Position numbers and translations under genes: made by a program. From Flammeovirga kamogawensis (GTDB taxonomy: Bacteria; Bacteroidota; Bacteroidia; Cytophagales; Flammeovirgaceae): a stretch of DNA of 64,000 bases. Location of the stretch: positions 1,612,001-1,676,000 of the forward strand of contig NZ_CP076128.1 of assembly GCF_018736065.1 (NCBI RefSeq), written 5' to 3'. Shown here in pieces: positions 9,436-18,588 of the stretch. Below the pieces are notes generated by a model. That model worked only from the letters and a program-made list of their open reading frames with translations, searched no databases and was not told the origin of the DNA. Within the stretch, counting starts at the first letter, position 1. Every line of letters starts with the position of its first letter.

Positions 9436-10656
9436 CTACTCTGTCTCTTCAAGTAAATTGTTGATTAATGAAGTTGTTTCTGAAACATAATCTTCATAAT
9501 AATGTCCCGTACTTGGTCCATTAAACCCAGTATGAATTAGTTTCACCTCTCCTTTTCTATCTACAATGATAGATGTTGGGAAAGACATAATATGATTAAG
9601 CATTGGTAATGCAGAAGCTGCTTTTTTAGTTGTTCCTGCATACACAACCTCATAATTTATATTAAGTCGTTTTTTAAGGCTATTTATTCTTTTATATGCT
9701 TTATCAGGGTCAGATGATCTCTCAAATGAAAGACCGATTACTTCTAAACCCTCTTTATTCTTCCTATCGTAAAGAGGGGCAAAAAACTTAGATTCATCTA
9801 AACAATTGGGACACCAAGAACCCATTATTTGGATAACTACAACTTTCCCTTTGTATTTTTTATTTGCTAATGAAACTGTTTCTCCTTTCTGATTTTTAAA
9901 GGAGAAATCAAATTTATCGTAGCCTTTCTTCAAAAAGGTTAATTCATTTGCATCTGGTAACTTGGCTTCTTTATCAGCAATCCCATTCCATACTTTTGTA
10001 GCTGATTTACCCGACCACATTCTACCATTTACAAGCTTCTCTCCATCAATATCAGCTTCAAATAATAGAATATGCATCCCATCAAAAGAAGACAAAAACA
10101 GTTTATTTCCTACTACTTTACCTTCTAGATAACGGTAGTCTCCTGTTGATGTTAAGAATGTTCCAGTCAAATAGTTTTCATGTTGATTGAATAAACCAAT
10201 AGCATCTGTTTTCCCTAGCTTTACAGCATAAGTTCCAGATATATTTTTTACAGCTTTTTGATTACCATTTATAAAACGCTGTGTATTTCCTTTAATGGCA
10301 TCAAAAGGCAACCTATATGCTCCATTTCTAACAAACTCTCCTTTTATGGTAGTATCACCTTCTTTAACAACAAGTTCAGCTTCATAAATCAGTAATGGAA
10401 CATGTAGAGAATCTCCTATGTAATAAGGTTGATCCATTTCCATACGTTCCTCACCATTAATCAAAGTCCATTTTTGCTCTTTACCTTCACCTTGAATAGT
10501 AAAGTAAAAAGGAACTTCTTTTTGATGACTATTTTTTATAACACCTCTCCATTTTGTAATTAAATCATTACTTTTTTCTGTCTTTTGTTCAGTATTATTA
10601 GAACAATTAGAAAAAATAAAGATTGCTAGTACAAATAAAATTAAGTTATTTCTCAT
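9436..10656 (-). CDS. TlpA-like thioredoxin-fold lipoprotein
   Basis: Probable periplasmic thiol-disulfide reductase anchored as a lipoprotein (signal peptide, Cys18). Residues 30-245 form a beta-rich N-terminal region of the sort found in Bacteroidota TlpA/ResA proteins. Residues about 255-400 are a thioredoxin fold with the active site Trp281-Cys282-Pro-Asn-Cys285 and a cis-Pro region (FPTSIIVDRKGE). Such proteins reduce apo-cytochrome or other envelope thiols; the partner is not evident. It follows the ABC ATPase gene by 33 bp and shares its promoter. Confidence 0.85.
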   Translation of the reverse strand: MRNNLILFVLAIFIFSNCSNNTEQKTEKSNDLITKWRGVIKNSHQKEVPFYFTIQGEGKEQKWTLINGEERMEMDQPYYIGDSLHVPLLIYEAELVVKEGDTTIKGEFVRNGAYRLPFDAIKGNTQRFINGNQKAVKNISGTYAVKLGKTDAIGLFNQHENYLTGTFLTSTGDYRYLEGKVVGNKLFLSSFDGMHILLFEADIDGEKLVNGRMWSGKSATKVWNGIADKEAKLPDANELTFLKKGYDKFDFSFKNQKGETVSLANKKYKGKVVVIQIMGSWCPNCLDESKFFAPLYDRKNKEGLEVIGLSFERSSDPDKAYKRINSLKKRLNINYEVVYAGTTKKAASALPMLNHIMSFPTSIIVDRKGEVKLIHTGFNGPSTGHYYEDYVSETTSLINNLLEETE

Positions 10657-10689
10657 TCTTTTGATGATATAAGTTTGTTAGTAAGCTAT

Positions 10690-11706
10690 TTACTCCTCAA
10701 GTTTCCACCAATCTGTACCTTCTATTAGTACAACACTTTTGGTTTCTCCTATTTCGTAATTATAAAAACTATCATGATGTACCCACAACCTTAATCCTTC
10801 TTCAATTTCCCACTCTCCGTAACTTGCATTACCAAAGTAATCTACATGGACTAATTTTGCAGTATGATTTTTCACTTCCTTATCAATCACCTTTAACCAC
10901 TCAGGACGAGCCATATACAATCCTTTTTCTCTTTCAACATCCATCTTTTTCAATTCATCTTCATTTAAGACGTTACAATGAGGGAAGAAGTGAGCTGCGT
11001 ATTTATTTAAAGGCTTTGTATAAATTTCATTTGGTGTAGCAATCTGTAATAAATGCCCTTTAGACATTACGCCAATTCTATCAGACATTGCCAAAGCATC
11101 GTGTGTATCATGTGTTACAAAAACAACACAAATATTTGCTTCTACAGCAATGTTTTTCACCATTCGTCGTAAGTCACTTCTGAGTGCCATATCTAAATGA
11201 GAAAAAGGTTCATCTAATAATAATACAGGAGGTTCGTCTGCAATGGCTCTTGCAATGGCTACACGTTGTTTTTGTCCTCCAGAAAGCTCCTTAGGACGAG
11301 TTTCTGCATATTCTTCTAACTGACAAATACGTAGTAACTCCTTTAATCTATATTCTTGATATTCTTTACTAGATCTTCTAATTGGGTATTTAATATTATC
11401 AGAAACCGTCTGATGATTAAAGAGATTATAATCTTGCTCTACTAAAGCAATTTTATCATGTCCTGCTAATAATCTTTCATGTGGTCCAAGAATACGCTCT
11501 CCATCAACATAAGCATCTCCCTTATCTGGGCGCATCTGACCTGATAATAATTTTAATGTAGTTGTTTTACCACATCCACTTCTACCTATAAGAGCAAAAA
11601 CTTCACCCTCCTTCACATCAAAAGAAAGATTATCAACAGCTAACTTTCCTTTTTCATAGGATTTTGAAAATCCATCTACTCTTAAAACCGTTTTTCTCTT
11701 TGCCAT
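10690..11706 (-). CDS. ABC transporter ATP-binding protein, PotA/FbpC-like
   Basis: Cytoplasmic ATPase of an importer. Visible are Walker A (GRSGCGKTT, 41-49), the Q-loop near 91, signature LSGGQ (141-145), Walker B with catalytic Glu (VLLLDEP, 161-167) and the H-loop VFVTHDTHDAL. The C-terminal 100 residues beyond the ATPase form a TOBE-like regulatory domain as in polyamine, iron and molybdate importers. No permease or binding protein gene is adjacent, so the substrate is unknown and the permeases must be encoded elsewhere. A TATTTTTG promoter motif precedes it. Confidence 0.85.
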   Translation of the reverse strand: MAKRKTVLRVDGFSKSYEKGKLAVDNLSFDVKEGEVFALIGRSGCGKTTTLKLLSGQMRPDKGDAYVDGERILGPHERLLAGHDKIALVEQDYNLFNHQTVSDNIKYPIRRSSKEYQEYRLKELLRICQLEEYAETRPKELSGGQKQRVAIARAIADEPPVLLLDEPFSHLDMALRSDLRRMVKNIAVEANICVVFVTHDTHDALAMSDRIGVMSKGHLLQIATPNEIYTKPLNKYAAHFFPHCNVLNEDELKKMDVEREKGLYMARPEWLKVIDKEVKNHTAKLVHVDYFGNASYGEWEIEEGLRLWVHHDSFYNYEIGETKSVVLIEGTDWWKLEE

Positions 11707-11728
11707 ATAATTTTCGTTTTTCCGAATG

Positions 11729-11736
11729 CAAAAATA
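11729..11736 (-). promoter_or_regulatory. TAnnTTTG promoter motif for the ABC ATPase
   Basis: Minus-strand TATTTTTG, 22 bp upstream of the ATG, matches the Bacteroidota -7 element TAnnTTTG. No clear -33 TTG is seen. Confidence 0.5.
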
Positions 11737-11794
11737 AACGGTTTTATTTTAATATGATGTGTATAGTTCTATGATTTTTTATTTAGTGGATAAA

Positions 11795-12946
11795 CTAATT
11801 GAGTTCTTTTGGGATAGTAAAATTAAAAGTGGAGCCAAATTGTTCGTTTTCTTCAATCCAAATAACTCCTCCATGGAGTTTTACAATCTTTTTGCATTGT
11901 GCTAGCCCTATTCCTGTTCCTTTATATTGTTCACTGATTCTATTAAAAATAGAGAATATTTTTTGATGATTCTCTTTATTGATTCCAATTCCATTATCTT
12001 TTACTGTAAAACAATAATGATCGCGATGTTCATCACAAGAAATCTTTATGATAGAGTTTACATTTTCTCTATTAAATTTAATAGCATTGCCAATTAAATT
12101 TTGCATCAACATATGAAACTCAATAGCATAACCAGACAGTTTAGGTAACTTACTCCTAAAAATTTGCACCTTTTTATCTTCAATAGATAATTTAAAATCA
12201 TCTAGTACATCATCAATAATTTTGTCAGTATCAATTTCTTCTTTTTTACTTTTGATACCAATCTGGCTAAATTCAAGAACTGTATCTATAAGTCGCCCCA
12301 TTCTACCTGCACTTTCAGTGATATAAGTAAAATAACACTCCCATTTAGAATCAATAATACCTTTACATTCAGATTTGATGATTGACAACATGCCATCAAT
12401 ATTTCTTAAAGGCGTTTTTAAATCATGAGAAACCACATAAGCGAATTGTTCTAATTCCTTATTTTTATTTCCCAGTTCTTTCACTTTTTGCTGTAGTTTC
12501 TTATTTGTTTCCTTTAAAGAATCTTCAAGCACTTTTATATGAGTTACATCTCGCCAGCAAGAGTTGCTATAAATAATTGTATCGTTTTCGTCACGAATAG
12601 CAATAACACTTAGTAAAATATATAATTTTTCTCCATTCTTTTTCTTAACAATAAGGTTTGCATTTTTTACAATACCTCTATCAAGAAATTCATAAAAAGC
12701 TTTTTTTACAAGCTGATGAGCATCTGGGTGGTATAAATCATAGATATTCATACCTATTACTTCTTCCTTATGATAGCCGGTCGTTTCGCATAAAGTCTGA
12801 TTACATTGGATTACACAATGTGTTTTTGGGTCGACAGATAACAGCATGTCAGGAGAATAGTTGTAAAACACGTCATAATTTTCCTCAACATCTAGGGTAT
12901 TAATATTTGTAAGTTCAAGATCAGATAGTTTCATAACAGATAACAT
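11795..12946 (-). CDS. PAS-domain sensor histidine kinase
   Basis: A 383-residue soluble histidine kinase. A PAS domain covers about 25-140 (SPDMLLSVDPKTHCVIQCN, with a PAC-like WRDVTHIK end), followed by a coiled-coil linker (140-168), the HisKA dimerisation domain with phospho-acceptor His174 in VVSHDLKTPLRN, and a HATPase domain with N box (NLIGNAIKF), G1 (DNGIGI) and G2 (GTGIGLAQC). No transmembrane segment and no receiver domain are present and no response regulator is adjacent, so it is an orphan that likely senses a cytoplasmic signal. Confidence 0.9.
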   Translation of the reverse strand: MLSVMKLSDLELTNINTLDVEENYDVFYNYSPDMLLSVDPKTHCVIQCNQTLCETTGYHKEEVIGMNIYDLYHPDAHQLVKKAFYEFLDRGIVKNANLIVKKKNGEKLYILLSVIAIRDENDTIIYSNSCWRDVTHIKVLEDSLKETNKKLQQKVKELGNKNKELEQFAYVVSHDLKTPLRNIDGMLSIIKSECKGIIDSKWECYFTYITESAGRMGRLIDTVLEFSQIGIKSKKEEIDTDKIIDDVLDDFKLSIEDKKVQIFRSKLPKLSGYAIEFHMLMQNLIGNAIKFNRENVNSIIKISCDEHRDHYCFTVKDNGIGINKENHQKIFSIFNRISEQYKGTGIGLAQCKKIVKLHGGVIWIEENEQFGSTFNFTIPKELN

Positions 12947-13034
12947 AATTAGTCCTTATCACAATATAAGTATCTAATAATCAGCGATGTTACATATTAC
13001 AAAATAATACAACATAATCCCTTTATAAAACAAA

Positions 13035-13067
13035 AAAGACAGACTTACATAAAGTAAATCTGTCTTT
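13035..13067 (-). terminator. Terminator after the transketolase half
   Basis: Hairpin with arms 13035-13048 and 13054-13067 (one mismatch), followed on the minus strand by six T. It ends transcription right after the N-terminal transketolase gene, which shows that no second half is cotranscribed. Confidence 0.85.
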
Positions 13068-13089
13068 AATATATTTTCAGATTAAAAGA

Positions 13090-13932
13090 TTAATAATCTC
13101 CTAACGTTTCTTCTAACTGAGATAAAGCAGCTTCAGTTTGCTCTGCATTTGGAGCAACACCATGCCATTTATGAGTACCTACCATGAAATCGATTGGGAA
13201 GCCCATTTCTGTTTTCATAATAATCATAATTGGTTTACCATTACCAGACAGCTCTTTTGCTTTTGTTAATGCCGCATCTAATTTTTCCATATCGTTTCCA
13301 TCAGCAACGAAAGTTTCCCATCCGAATGCTTTGTATTTTGCTTCGATATCAATCAAGCTCAATACATCAGAAACATCACCATCAATCTGACGGTTGTTAT
13401 AATCGATAACACCTACAAGATTGTCAATTTTATTATGAGCAGCATACATTGCAGCTTCCCATACTTGACCTTCTTGTTGTTCACCATCTCCCATTAAGCA
13501 ATAAACCATTTTGTCATCGCCATTCATTTTCTTAGTTAAAGCAGTACCAGCCGCAACTGATAAACCTTGCCCTAAAGAACCTGAAGCCATACGAACACCT
13601 TCTAAATGCTCATAAGGAGTTGGGTGACCTTGCAATCTAGAATTTAGCTTTCTATGAGAAGCTAATTCTGAAATTGGGAAGTATCCAGCTCTAGCAAGCG
13701 TGCTATAAAAAACAGCCGAAATATGTCCGTTTGAAAGATAGAAAACATCTTCACCTGTTGCATCCATGTTGAACTCAGTGTTGTGTTCCATGTGCTTAAA
13801 GTAAAGTGCTACAAATAAATCAGCACATCCTAGGGCTCCACCTGGGTGACCGTTTCCTGCACCGTTAACCATTCTAACGATGTCACGTCTAACTTGAGAC
13901 GCTATTCTTTTCAATTCTGCTACCTCTGCCAT
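13090..13932 (-). CDS. Transketolase, N-terminal (thiamine-diphosphate-binding) subunit
   Basis: Carries the diphosphate-binding half of a split transketolase of the pentose phosphate pathway. The 280 residues include GAGNGHPGGALG (24-35) and the thiamine-diphosphate/metal motif GDGE (148-151) with Asn179-Asn180. A full-length enzyme has about 650 residues; the pyrimidine-binding C-terminal half normally follows in the same operon in split systems, but here a terminator comes directly after this gene and the partner is absent from the window. A TAAGTTTG promoter lies at 14000-14007. Confidence 0.93.
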   Translation of the reverse strand: MAEVAELKRIASQVRRDIVRMVNGAGNGHPGGALGCADLFVALYFKHMEHNTEFNMDATGEDVFYLSNGHISAVFYSTLARAGYFPISELASHRKLNSRLQGHPTPYEHLEGVRMASGSLGQGLSVAAGTALTKKMNGDDKMVYCLMGDGEQQEGQVWEAAMYAAHNKIDNLVGVIDYNNRQIDGDVSDVLSLIDIEAKYKAFGWETFVADGNDMEKLDAALTKAKELSGNGKPIMIIMKTEMGFPIDFMVGTHKWHGVAPNAEQTEAALSQLEETLGDY

Positions 13933-13999
13933 CTTTTTTTGATGTAAGCTATTGTATTATATATTGATGAGATTCGATTCTCATTTATTTTTCCAAGTG

Positions 14000-14007
14000 C
14001 AAACTTA
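14000..14007 (-). promoter_or_regulatory. TAnnTTTG promoter motif for the transketolase gene
   Basis: Minus-strand TAAGTTTG, matching the Bacteroidota -7 element. It overlaps the end of bcp, so the transketolase half can be transcribed on its own. Confidence 0.5.
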
Positions 14008-14454
14008 ACTAATTATCTGTTTAGTATGCTCTTTCGTCTTCACCTTTTTAATAATGTCCGTTAAAATTCCCTTCTCATCTATCAAAAAAGTGGTTCTAAC
14101 AGTCCCCATGTACTCTTTTCCAAACGTTTTCTTTAATTGCCAAGTACCATATAAGTCATGAACTTTATGATCTACGTCTGCAATTAAAGGAAAAGGCAAA
14201 TCATATTTAGCAATAAAACGCTGATGTCTTTCTGCTGCATCTGTACTTACACCTAAAACAACCCATCCTTCAGCAAGTAATTTTTCGTAATTATCTCTTA
14301 GATCACATGCTTCTGCCGTACAACCAGGCGTCATATCTTTTGGGTAGAAATACAAAACGACTTTCTTTCCTTTATAATCAGAAAGTTTAATTTCATTTCC
14401 ATCTTGATCGATACTTGTAAAATCTGGTGCAACTTGTCCTATTTCTAATGACAT
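14005..14454 (-). CDS. bcp: Thiol peroxidase, Bcp/PrxQ family
   Basis: Cytoplasmic peroxiredoxin reducing H2O2 and organic hydroperoxides with thioredoxin. The 149 residues show the Bcp pattern with peroxidatic Cys45 (PGCTAEAC) and resolving Cys50 five residues later, placing it in the atypical two-cysteine class, plus TFLIDEKG near the C-terminus. It is divergent from the glycosyltransferase gene across an 86-bp gap. Confidence 0.94.
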   Translation of the reverse strand: MSLEIGQVAPDFTSIDQDGNEIKLSDYKGKKVVLYFYPKDMTPGCTAEACDLRDNYEKLLAEGWVVLGVSTDAAERHQRFIAKYDLPFPLIADVDHKVHDLYGTWQLKKTFGKEYMGTVRTTFLIDEKGILTDIIKKVKTKEHTKQIIS

Positions 14455-14540
14455 CTTTTATTTTCTTTTATAATAGTTGATAAAATCAATTTTGTATTTA
14501 CAATATTGCATGATACAATACATTTAGCAAAACCTGAGCA

Positions 14541-15650
14541 TTGGAAATTTTCTTTTTAATACTTGTCGTTATTTATTTTTTTGGTTTGATACGTTTATCA
14601 AAGGGCTGGAACTTATCTTTTGATTATGACAATACACCTCGTAGTCTACAAGAAAACACTACAGTTTGTGTTATTATTGCGTTAAGAAATGAAGCAGATA
14701 ATGTAGAAAAACTGCTTGAATCTTTAAGTAACCAATCTTATAAAAACTTAGAATTTATTTTTATAAACGACCATTCTGATGATACAACATATCAATTATT
14801 AAAAGGGAACACCCTAAATAAATCCACAGTTTTAAATCTACCAAACTATCTACAAGGTAAAAAACAAGCCATTCGTTTTGGTATTGAACATACAAAAGCA
14901 CAATTAATAGTCACTACTGATGCTGATTGTACTCAACCAAAAAACTGGGTGAAGAGTATTGTAAATTGTTACCAAGAAACAGGGGCGTTAATGGTATCCG
15001 GACCTGTACACTTTACATACAAATCATTTTTTGAGCGTTTAATGAGTGTTGAATTTTCTTCATTAATAATTACCGGAGCGGCATCAATTAGAAATCAAAC
15101 TCCAAATATGTGTAATGCAGCAAATTTAGCTTTTGAAAGGACCGCATTTTTACAACAAAATAATTATAAAGAACACGCACATATACCTACTGGCGACGAT
15201 GAATTCTTTTTACATCAGTTGGCTAAAGAAGATCCATCAAAAATTGTCTTTTTAAAAAACCACGATGCTATTGTTTCAACTACCCCACCTAAGTCAATAA
15301 TTAGCTTTATTAATCAGAGGGTTAGATGGGCAAGTAAATGGAAACATTATAAAAATAAAGGGCCACAATATACTGCTGTTTTTATTTTCATTTTTCATCT
15401 GACTTTTTATTTCAGCGGCATTCATACATTGTTCTTTAATGGGCATATAAATATTTTTGTTGTTGCACTTTGCTTAAGGTGGGTTTGTGAATTATTCTAT
15501 ATGAAATCTGCTTTAAAATGGTTTAATGATTTATCACTCCTCTACACAGTCCCGTTCCTATCTCTTTTTTATCCTTTTTATGCAATATTTATAGGATTAT
15601 TAGCTACTTTCACGAAGTATTCATGGAAGAACAGAATATTTAGCGTTTAA
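14541..15650 (+). CDS. Membrane glycosyltransferase, GT2 family
   Basis: Probable processive inverting glycosyltransferase. A first membrane helix (2-18) is followed by a GT-A domain with VIIALRNEADN, the metal-binding Asp127-Ala-Asp129, an acceptor-site GDDEF near 218, and QRVRW (QxxRW motif) near 264. Three or so C-terminal membrane helices follow (about 280-360). The product (a lipid-linked or extracellular glycan) is unknown. The start is a TTG: an in-frame TGA lies six bases upstream and no in-frame ATG occurs before the catalytic domain. Confidence 0.85.
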   Translation: MEIFFLILVVIYFFGLIRLSKGWNLSFDYDNTPRSLQENTTVCVIIALRNEADNVEKLLESLSNQSYKNLEFIFINDHSDDTTYQLLKGNTLNKSTVLNLPNYLQGKKQAIRFGIEHTKAQLIVTTDADCTQPKNWVKSIVNCYQETGALMVSGPVHFTYKSFFERLMSVEFSSLIITGAASIRNQTPNMCNAANLAFERTAFLQQNNYKEHAHIPTGDDEFFLHQLAKEDPSKIVFLKNHDAIVSTTPPKSIISFINQRVRWASKWKHYKNKGPQYTAVFIFIFHLTFYFSGIHTLFFNGHINIFVVALCLRWVCELFYMKSALKWFNDLSLLYTVPFLSLFYPFYAIFIGLLATFTKYSWKNRIFSV

Positions 15651-15700
15651 TCAATTGAATTTATTATTTTTGACCATTAATTAGAGTAGAACTATTTTTT

Positions 15701-15955
15701 ATGACTGAAATTCAATACAAAATTCTTGATGAATTATACTTTGTTACCAGCTTTTCATCATTAAAAGAAGAGGTAAATATTGATACAGCTACTTTAGGTA
15801 TAGAACTTAAAACGTTAATTCAGAAAGAATGGGTAAGATGTTTTTCATCTCCATCTGATGAAATAGAAATTGCTATTAAGGATTTTGATACTAATTTTAC
15901 ATCATATCATTATTTAGCATCCAAAAAAGGGCTATTTGCACACAACTCTCAATAG
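15701..15955 (+). CDS. Small hypothetical protein
   Basis: Eighty-four residues, mostly helical and acidic, with a MTEIQYKILDELYF start that resembles a winged-helix-like first helix. I recognise no family. It lies 50 bp after the glycosyltransferase and 35 bp before the permease on the same strand, so it may be cotranscribed with them. The ATG start and codon use look like those of its neighbours. Confidence 0.55.
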   Translation: MTEIQYKILDELYFVTSFSSLKEEVNIDTATLGIELKTLIQKEWVRCFSSPSDEIEIAIKDFDTNFTSYHYLASKKGLFAHNSQ

Positions 15956-15990
15956 AATCTAAGCTTTCAATACATATTGTATAATCATTA

Positions 15991-17265
15991 ATGACAACTT
16001 ACGAAATACATAAATCTCCCACACATTTTGTGAAGAAAAGGTTCAAGAAAAATACACTTGCTGTAATTTCTGTTGCCTATGTATTTCTCATGACTTGTCT
16101 TGCCATTTTAGGGTATTTAATTATGCCAGACGGCTCTAACTTTGCAAACGATGGCTTATTAGAAGTACCTCGAAAAGGTCCTTTTTTTACCGTAGATGTT
16201 ATACGTGAGAGAAAAAACATTCATGTTCCTACACCAACAATCTTAGATAAACTTATTAATGGTGAAGAAAGTAAATACCACGAAATCCCAATCGTAGGTA
16301 CACCAACCATAGAAAAAGACTCTGTTTTCTTTATTTTATATCCTGGGTTAGAAAAAAGATCACTTAGAACAACTCGTAGACTTAAATTAAGTTTACCCTT
16401 AATCTCTGTGGTAAAACCTATATACGCTTCTCCTTCTGAAATTCTAGGTAAAAACTTAGCACACAATTTTATTGTAAGACCTAAGAGTATTACTTATTTA
16501 GATGAAAATCAGATAATAAGAACAATAGATAAAGATAAACTAGAAGATGAATTTTGGGATAAATGTGTTGAAACAAGGACCTTTATTTTAGGAACAGATA
16601 AAATTGGTCGAGATGTTCTAAGCCGTTTAATCTTTGGAACAAGGGTATCTCTAACAATTGGATTTATATCATTGATCATTTCCTTAAGTATTGGTATATT
16701 AATGGGATCATTAAGTGGTTACTTTGGTGGTTACATTGATAAATTAGCACTTTGGTTAATGACAATTACTTGGTCTATTCCAGCAATTATGCTTGTTGTG
16801 GCTGTAAGGTTGGCATTACAAAGTGAAGGAATCTGGGTTACATTTGTGGCTGTAGGTTTAACAATGTGGGTAGAAGTTGCACGTGTTGTGCGTGGACAAA
16901 TTCTATCGATTAAACAAAAAGATTATATTGAGGCAACAAAAGCATTAGGTTTTTCAAATTACCGTATCATAATTCATCATATTTTACCTAATATCTTAGG
17001 ACCATTAGCAGTAATATGTGCTTCTAATTTTGCATCAGCAATATTAATTGAAGCGGGTTTAAGCTTTTTAGGTTTAGGTGGCCCTCCATCTATGCCATCA
17101 TGGGGCACTATGATAAAAGACGGTTTAACAGAATTAACACCAACTGGACATTGGCATTTAATTATTTTCCCGTGTCTTGCTATTAGCCTTACCGTATTGG
17201 CTTTTAATTTAATCGGTAATGGATTGAGAGATGCTTATGATCCTCATTCAAAAACAAATAATTAA
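15991..17265 (+). CDS. ABC transporter permease, DppC/OppC-like
   Basis: Inner-membrane permease of the peptide/nickel importer family. The first membrane helix (about 22-45) is followed by an unusually long periplasmic segment (about 46-205), then the permease core with the entry motif ILGTDKIGRDVLSRL, five more helices, and the EAA-like loop EATKALGFSNYRIIIHHILPN. The C-terminal SFLGLGGPPSMPSWGTMI is diagnostic of the family. No DppB, ATPase or binding protein gene is adjacent, so partners lie elsewhere. Its stop is 18 bp from the PP2C gene. Confidence 0.9.
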   Translation: MTTYEIHKSPTHFVKKRFKKNTLAVISVAYVFLMTCLAILGYLIMPDGSNFANDGLLEVPRKGPFFTVDVIRERKNIHVPTPTILDKLINGEESKYHEIPIVGTPTIEKDSVFFILYPGLEKRSLRTTRRLKLSLPLISVVKPIYASPSEILGKNLAHNFIVRPKSITYLDENQIIRTIDKDKLEDEFWDKCVETRTFILGTDKIGRDVLSRLIFGTRVSLTIGFISLIISLSIGILMGSLSGYFGGYIDKLALWLMTITWSIPAIMLVVAVRLALQSEGIWVTFVAVGLTMWVEVARVVRGQILSIKQKDYIEATKALGFSNYRIIIHHILPNILGPLAVICASNFASAILIEAGLSFLGLGGPPSMPSWGTMIKDGLTELTPTGHWHLIIFPCLAISLTVLAFNLIGNGLRDAYDPHSKTNN

Positions 17266-17283
17266 AGATACTTATTTAAGAAC

Positions 17284-18513
17284 ATGGCGAATACAACAGA
17301 AAAGCAATTAATGCTTAAGCAAATGCAATTAGGGTCTCTTTTTGAAACCATAAGTGCAATTAACGCCAATCAGTCTGAAGAAGACTTATATACGATTTAT
17401 AAATTGACTTTAACGTCAAACCCTAGTATTACAAACCTAGTTTTATTTGTATTTAACGAAGACAAGGATGAACTTGTAAGAGAAGTAAACCATGGTAACC
17501 ATGATCATGACCTTACAGAACGATTCCCTAAAGCATTTGAAGAATATAAAAAACTATCAAAAATAACGAATCACCCATCTGGATTTGAACAATTTGAATC
17601 TATAATGCCAATTAAGCATAAAAACGAAATTCTAGCTTATGCATTGGTGGGATTTGCTGAAGAAAAACACTTAAGTGATTTAAGAGATACTGGATTTGCT
17701 GAAGCACTTAGTAACATTATCCTTGTTGCTATTGAAAATAAAAAATTAGCACGTAAAGAAGAAAAACAAAAGGAGACTAAGAAGCAATTAGAAATTGCCT
17801 CTCATGTTCAAGAAATGCTTTTCCCTAAAAAACTTCCTTACGGTGATAATGTACCTGTATCTATTCATGCCAGTTACATGCCTCACCATTCTATTGGTGG
17901 AGATTATTATGACTTTATCCAGATGTCTGATGATAAGTTTTTAATGTCTATTGCAGATGTTTCTGGTAAAGGTGTTCCTGCTGCTATCCTTATGTCTAAT
18001 TTCCAAGGTACTATTAGAGCTTTAGCTAGAAGAGGTATGGATTTAGAAAGCATAGTTCATGAAGCAAACACTCAAATTCTAGAAAGTGCAGAAGGAGAAA
18101 ATTTCATTACAGCATTTTTTATGGAGTATTCTATAAAAAATGAAACGATAAAGTTTATAAATGCTGGTCACAACCCTCCTTTCTTAGTTGTTGATGGTAA
18201 ATTCTCTCGACTTGAAACTGGAACAACAATTTTAGGATCATTCACTAAATTACCCTTTATAGAAGTCGAAGAAATTAATAACTTGCGTAAGTTCTTCGTA
18301 TTCGGATTCACAGACGGTTTCACTGAAACTTATAATGATGAAGATGAAGAATTAGGAGATGATAAGCTAGAAGAATTTTTAATTGCAAATCTTAGTTGTA
18401 ATCAAAAAGAAATGCATAAAAATCTAATTGCTTTATTAAATACATTTAAAGGTCACCAAGCTTATGCAGATGATATAACTTTATTATCTTGTAAGGTTGA
18501 TCTAGATAAATAA
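17284..18513 (+). CDS. SpoIIE/RsbU-type PP2C protein phosphatase
   Basis: Serine/threonine phosphatase of the type that switches anti-sigma-factor antagonists. Residues 1-160 form a GAF-like sensor region. A charged coiled coil follows (about 158-175), then the PP2C-SpoIIE domain (about 175-405) with EIASHVQEMLFPKKLP, metal-binding GGDYYDF and DVSGKG, and the late FGFTDGFTETYN motif. No STAS or anti-sigma gene is adjacent. It follows the permease closely, probably in the same transcript. Confidence 0.88.
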   Translation: MANTTEKQLMLKQMQLGSLFETISAINANQSEEDLYTIYKLTLTSNPSITNLVLFVFNEDKDELVREVNHGNHDHDLTERFPKAFEEYKKLSKITNHPSGFEQFESIMPIKHKNEILAYALVGFAEEKHLSDLRDTGFAEALSNIILVAIENKKLARKEEKQKETKKQLEIASHVQEMLFPKKLPYGDNVPVSIHASYMPHHSIGGDYYDFIQMSDDKFLMSIADVSGKGVPAAILMSNFQGTIRALARRGMDLESIVHEANTQILESAEGENFITAFFMEYSIKNETIKFINAGHNPPFLVVDGKFSRLETGTTILGSFTKLPFIEVEEINNLRKFFVFGFTDGFTETYNDEDEELGDDKLEEFLIANLSCNQKEMHKNLIALLNTFKGHQAYADDITLLSCKVDLDK

Positions 18514-18588
18514 GAACGGAACACATAGATTATCTATTTGATAATCCACAATAAACATAATAAGAACACTAACCTCGTTAAAAATCAA

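Noticed and set aside
18538-18588. TTG start of gdhA with a 17-residue extension
   Set aside because: The extension is Asn/Lys-rich and unconserved; the ATG at 18589 gives the normal 447-residue enzyme.
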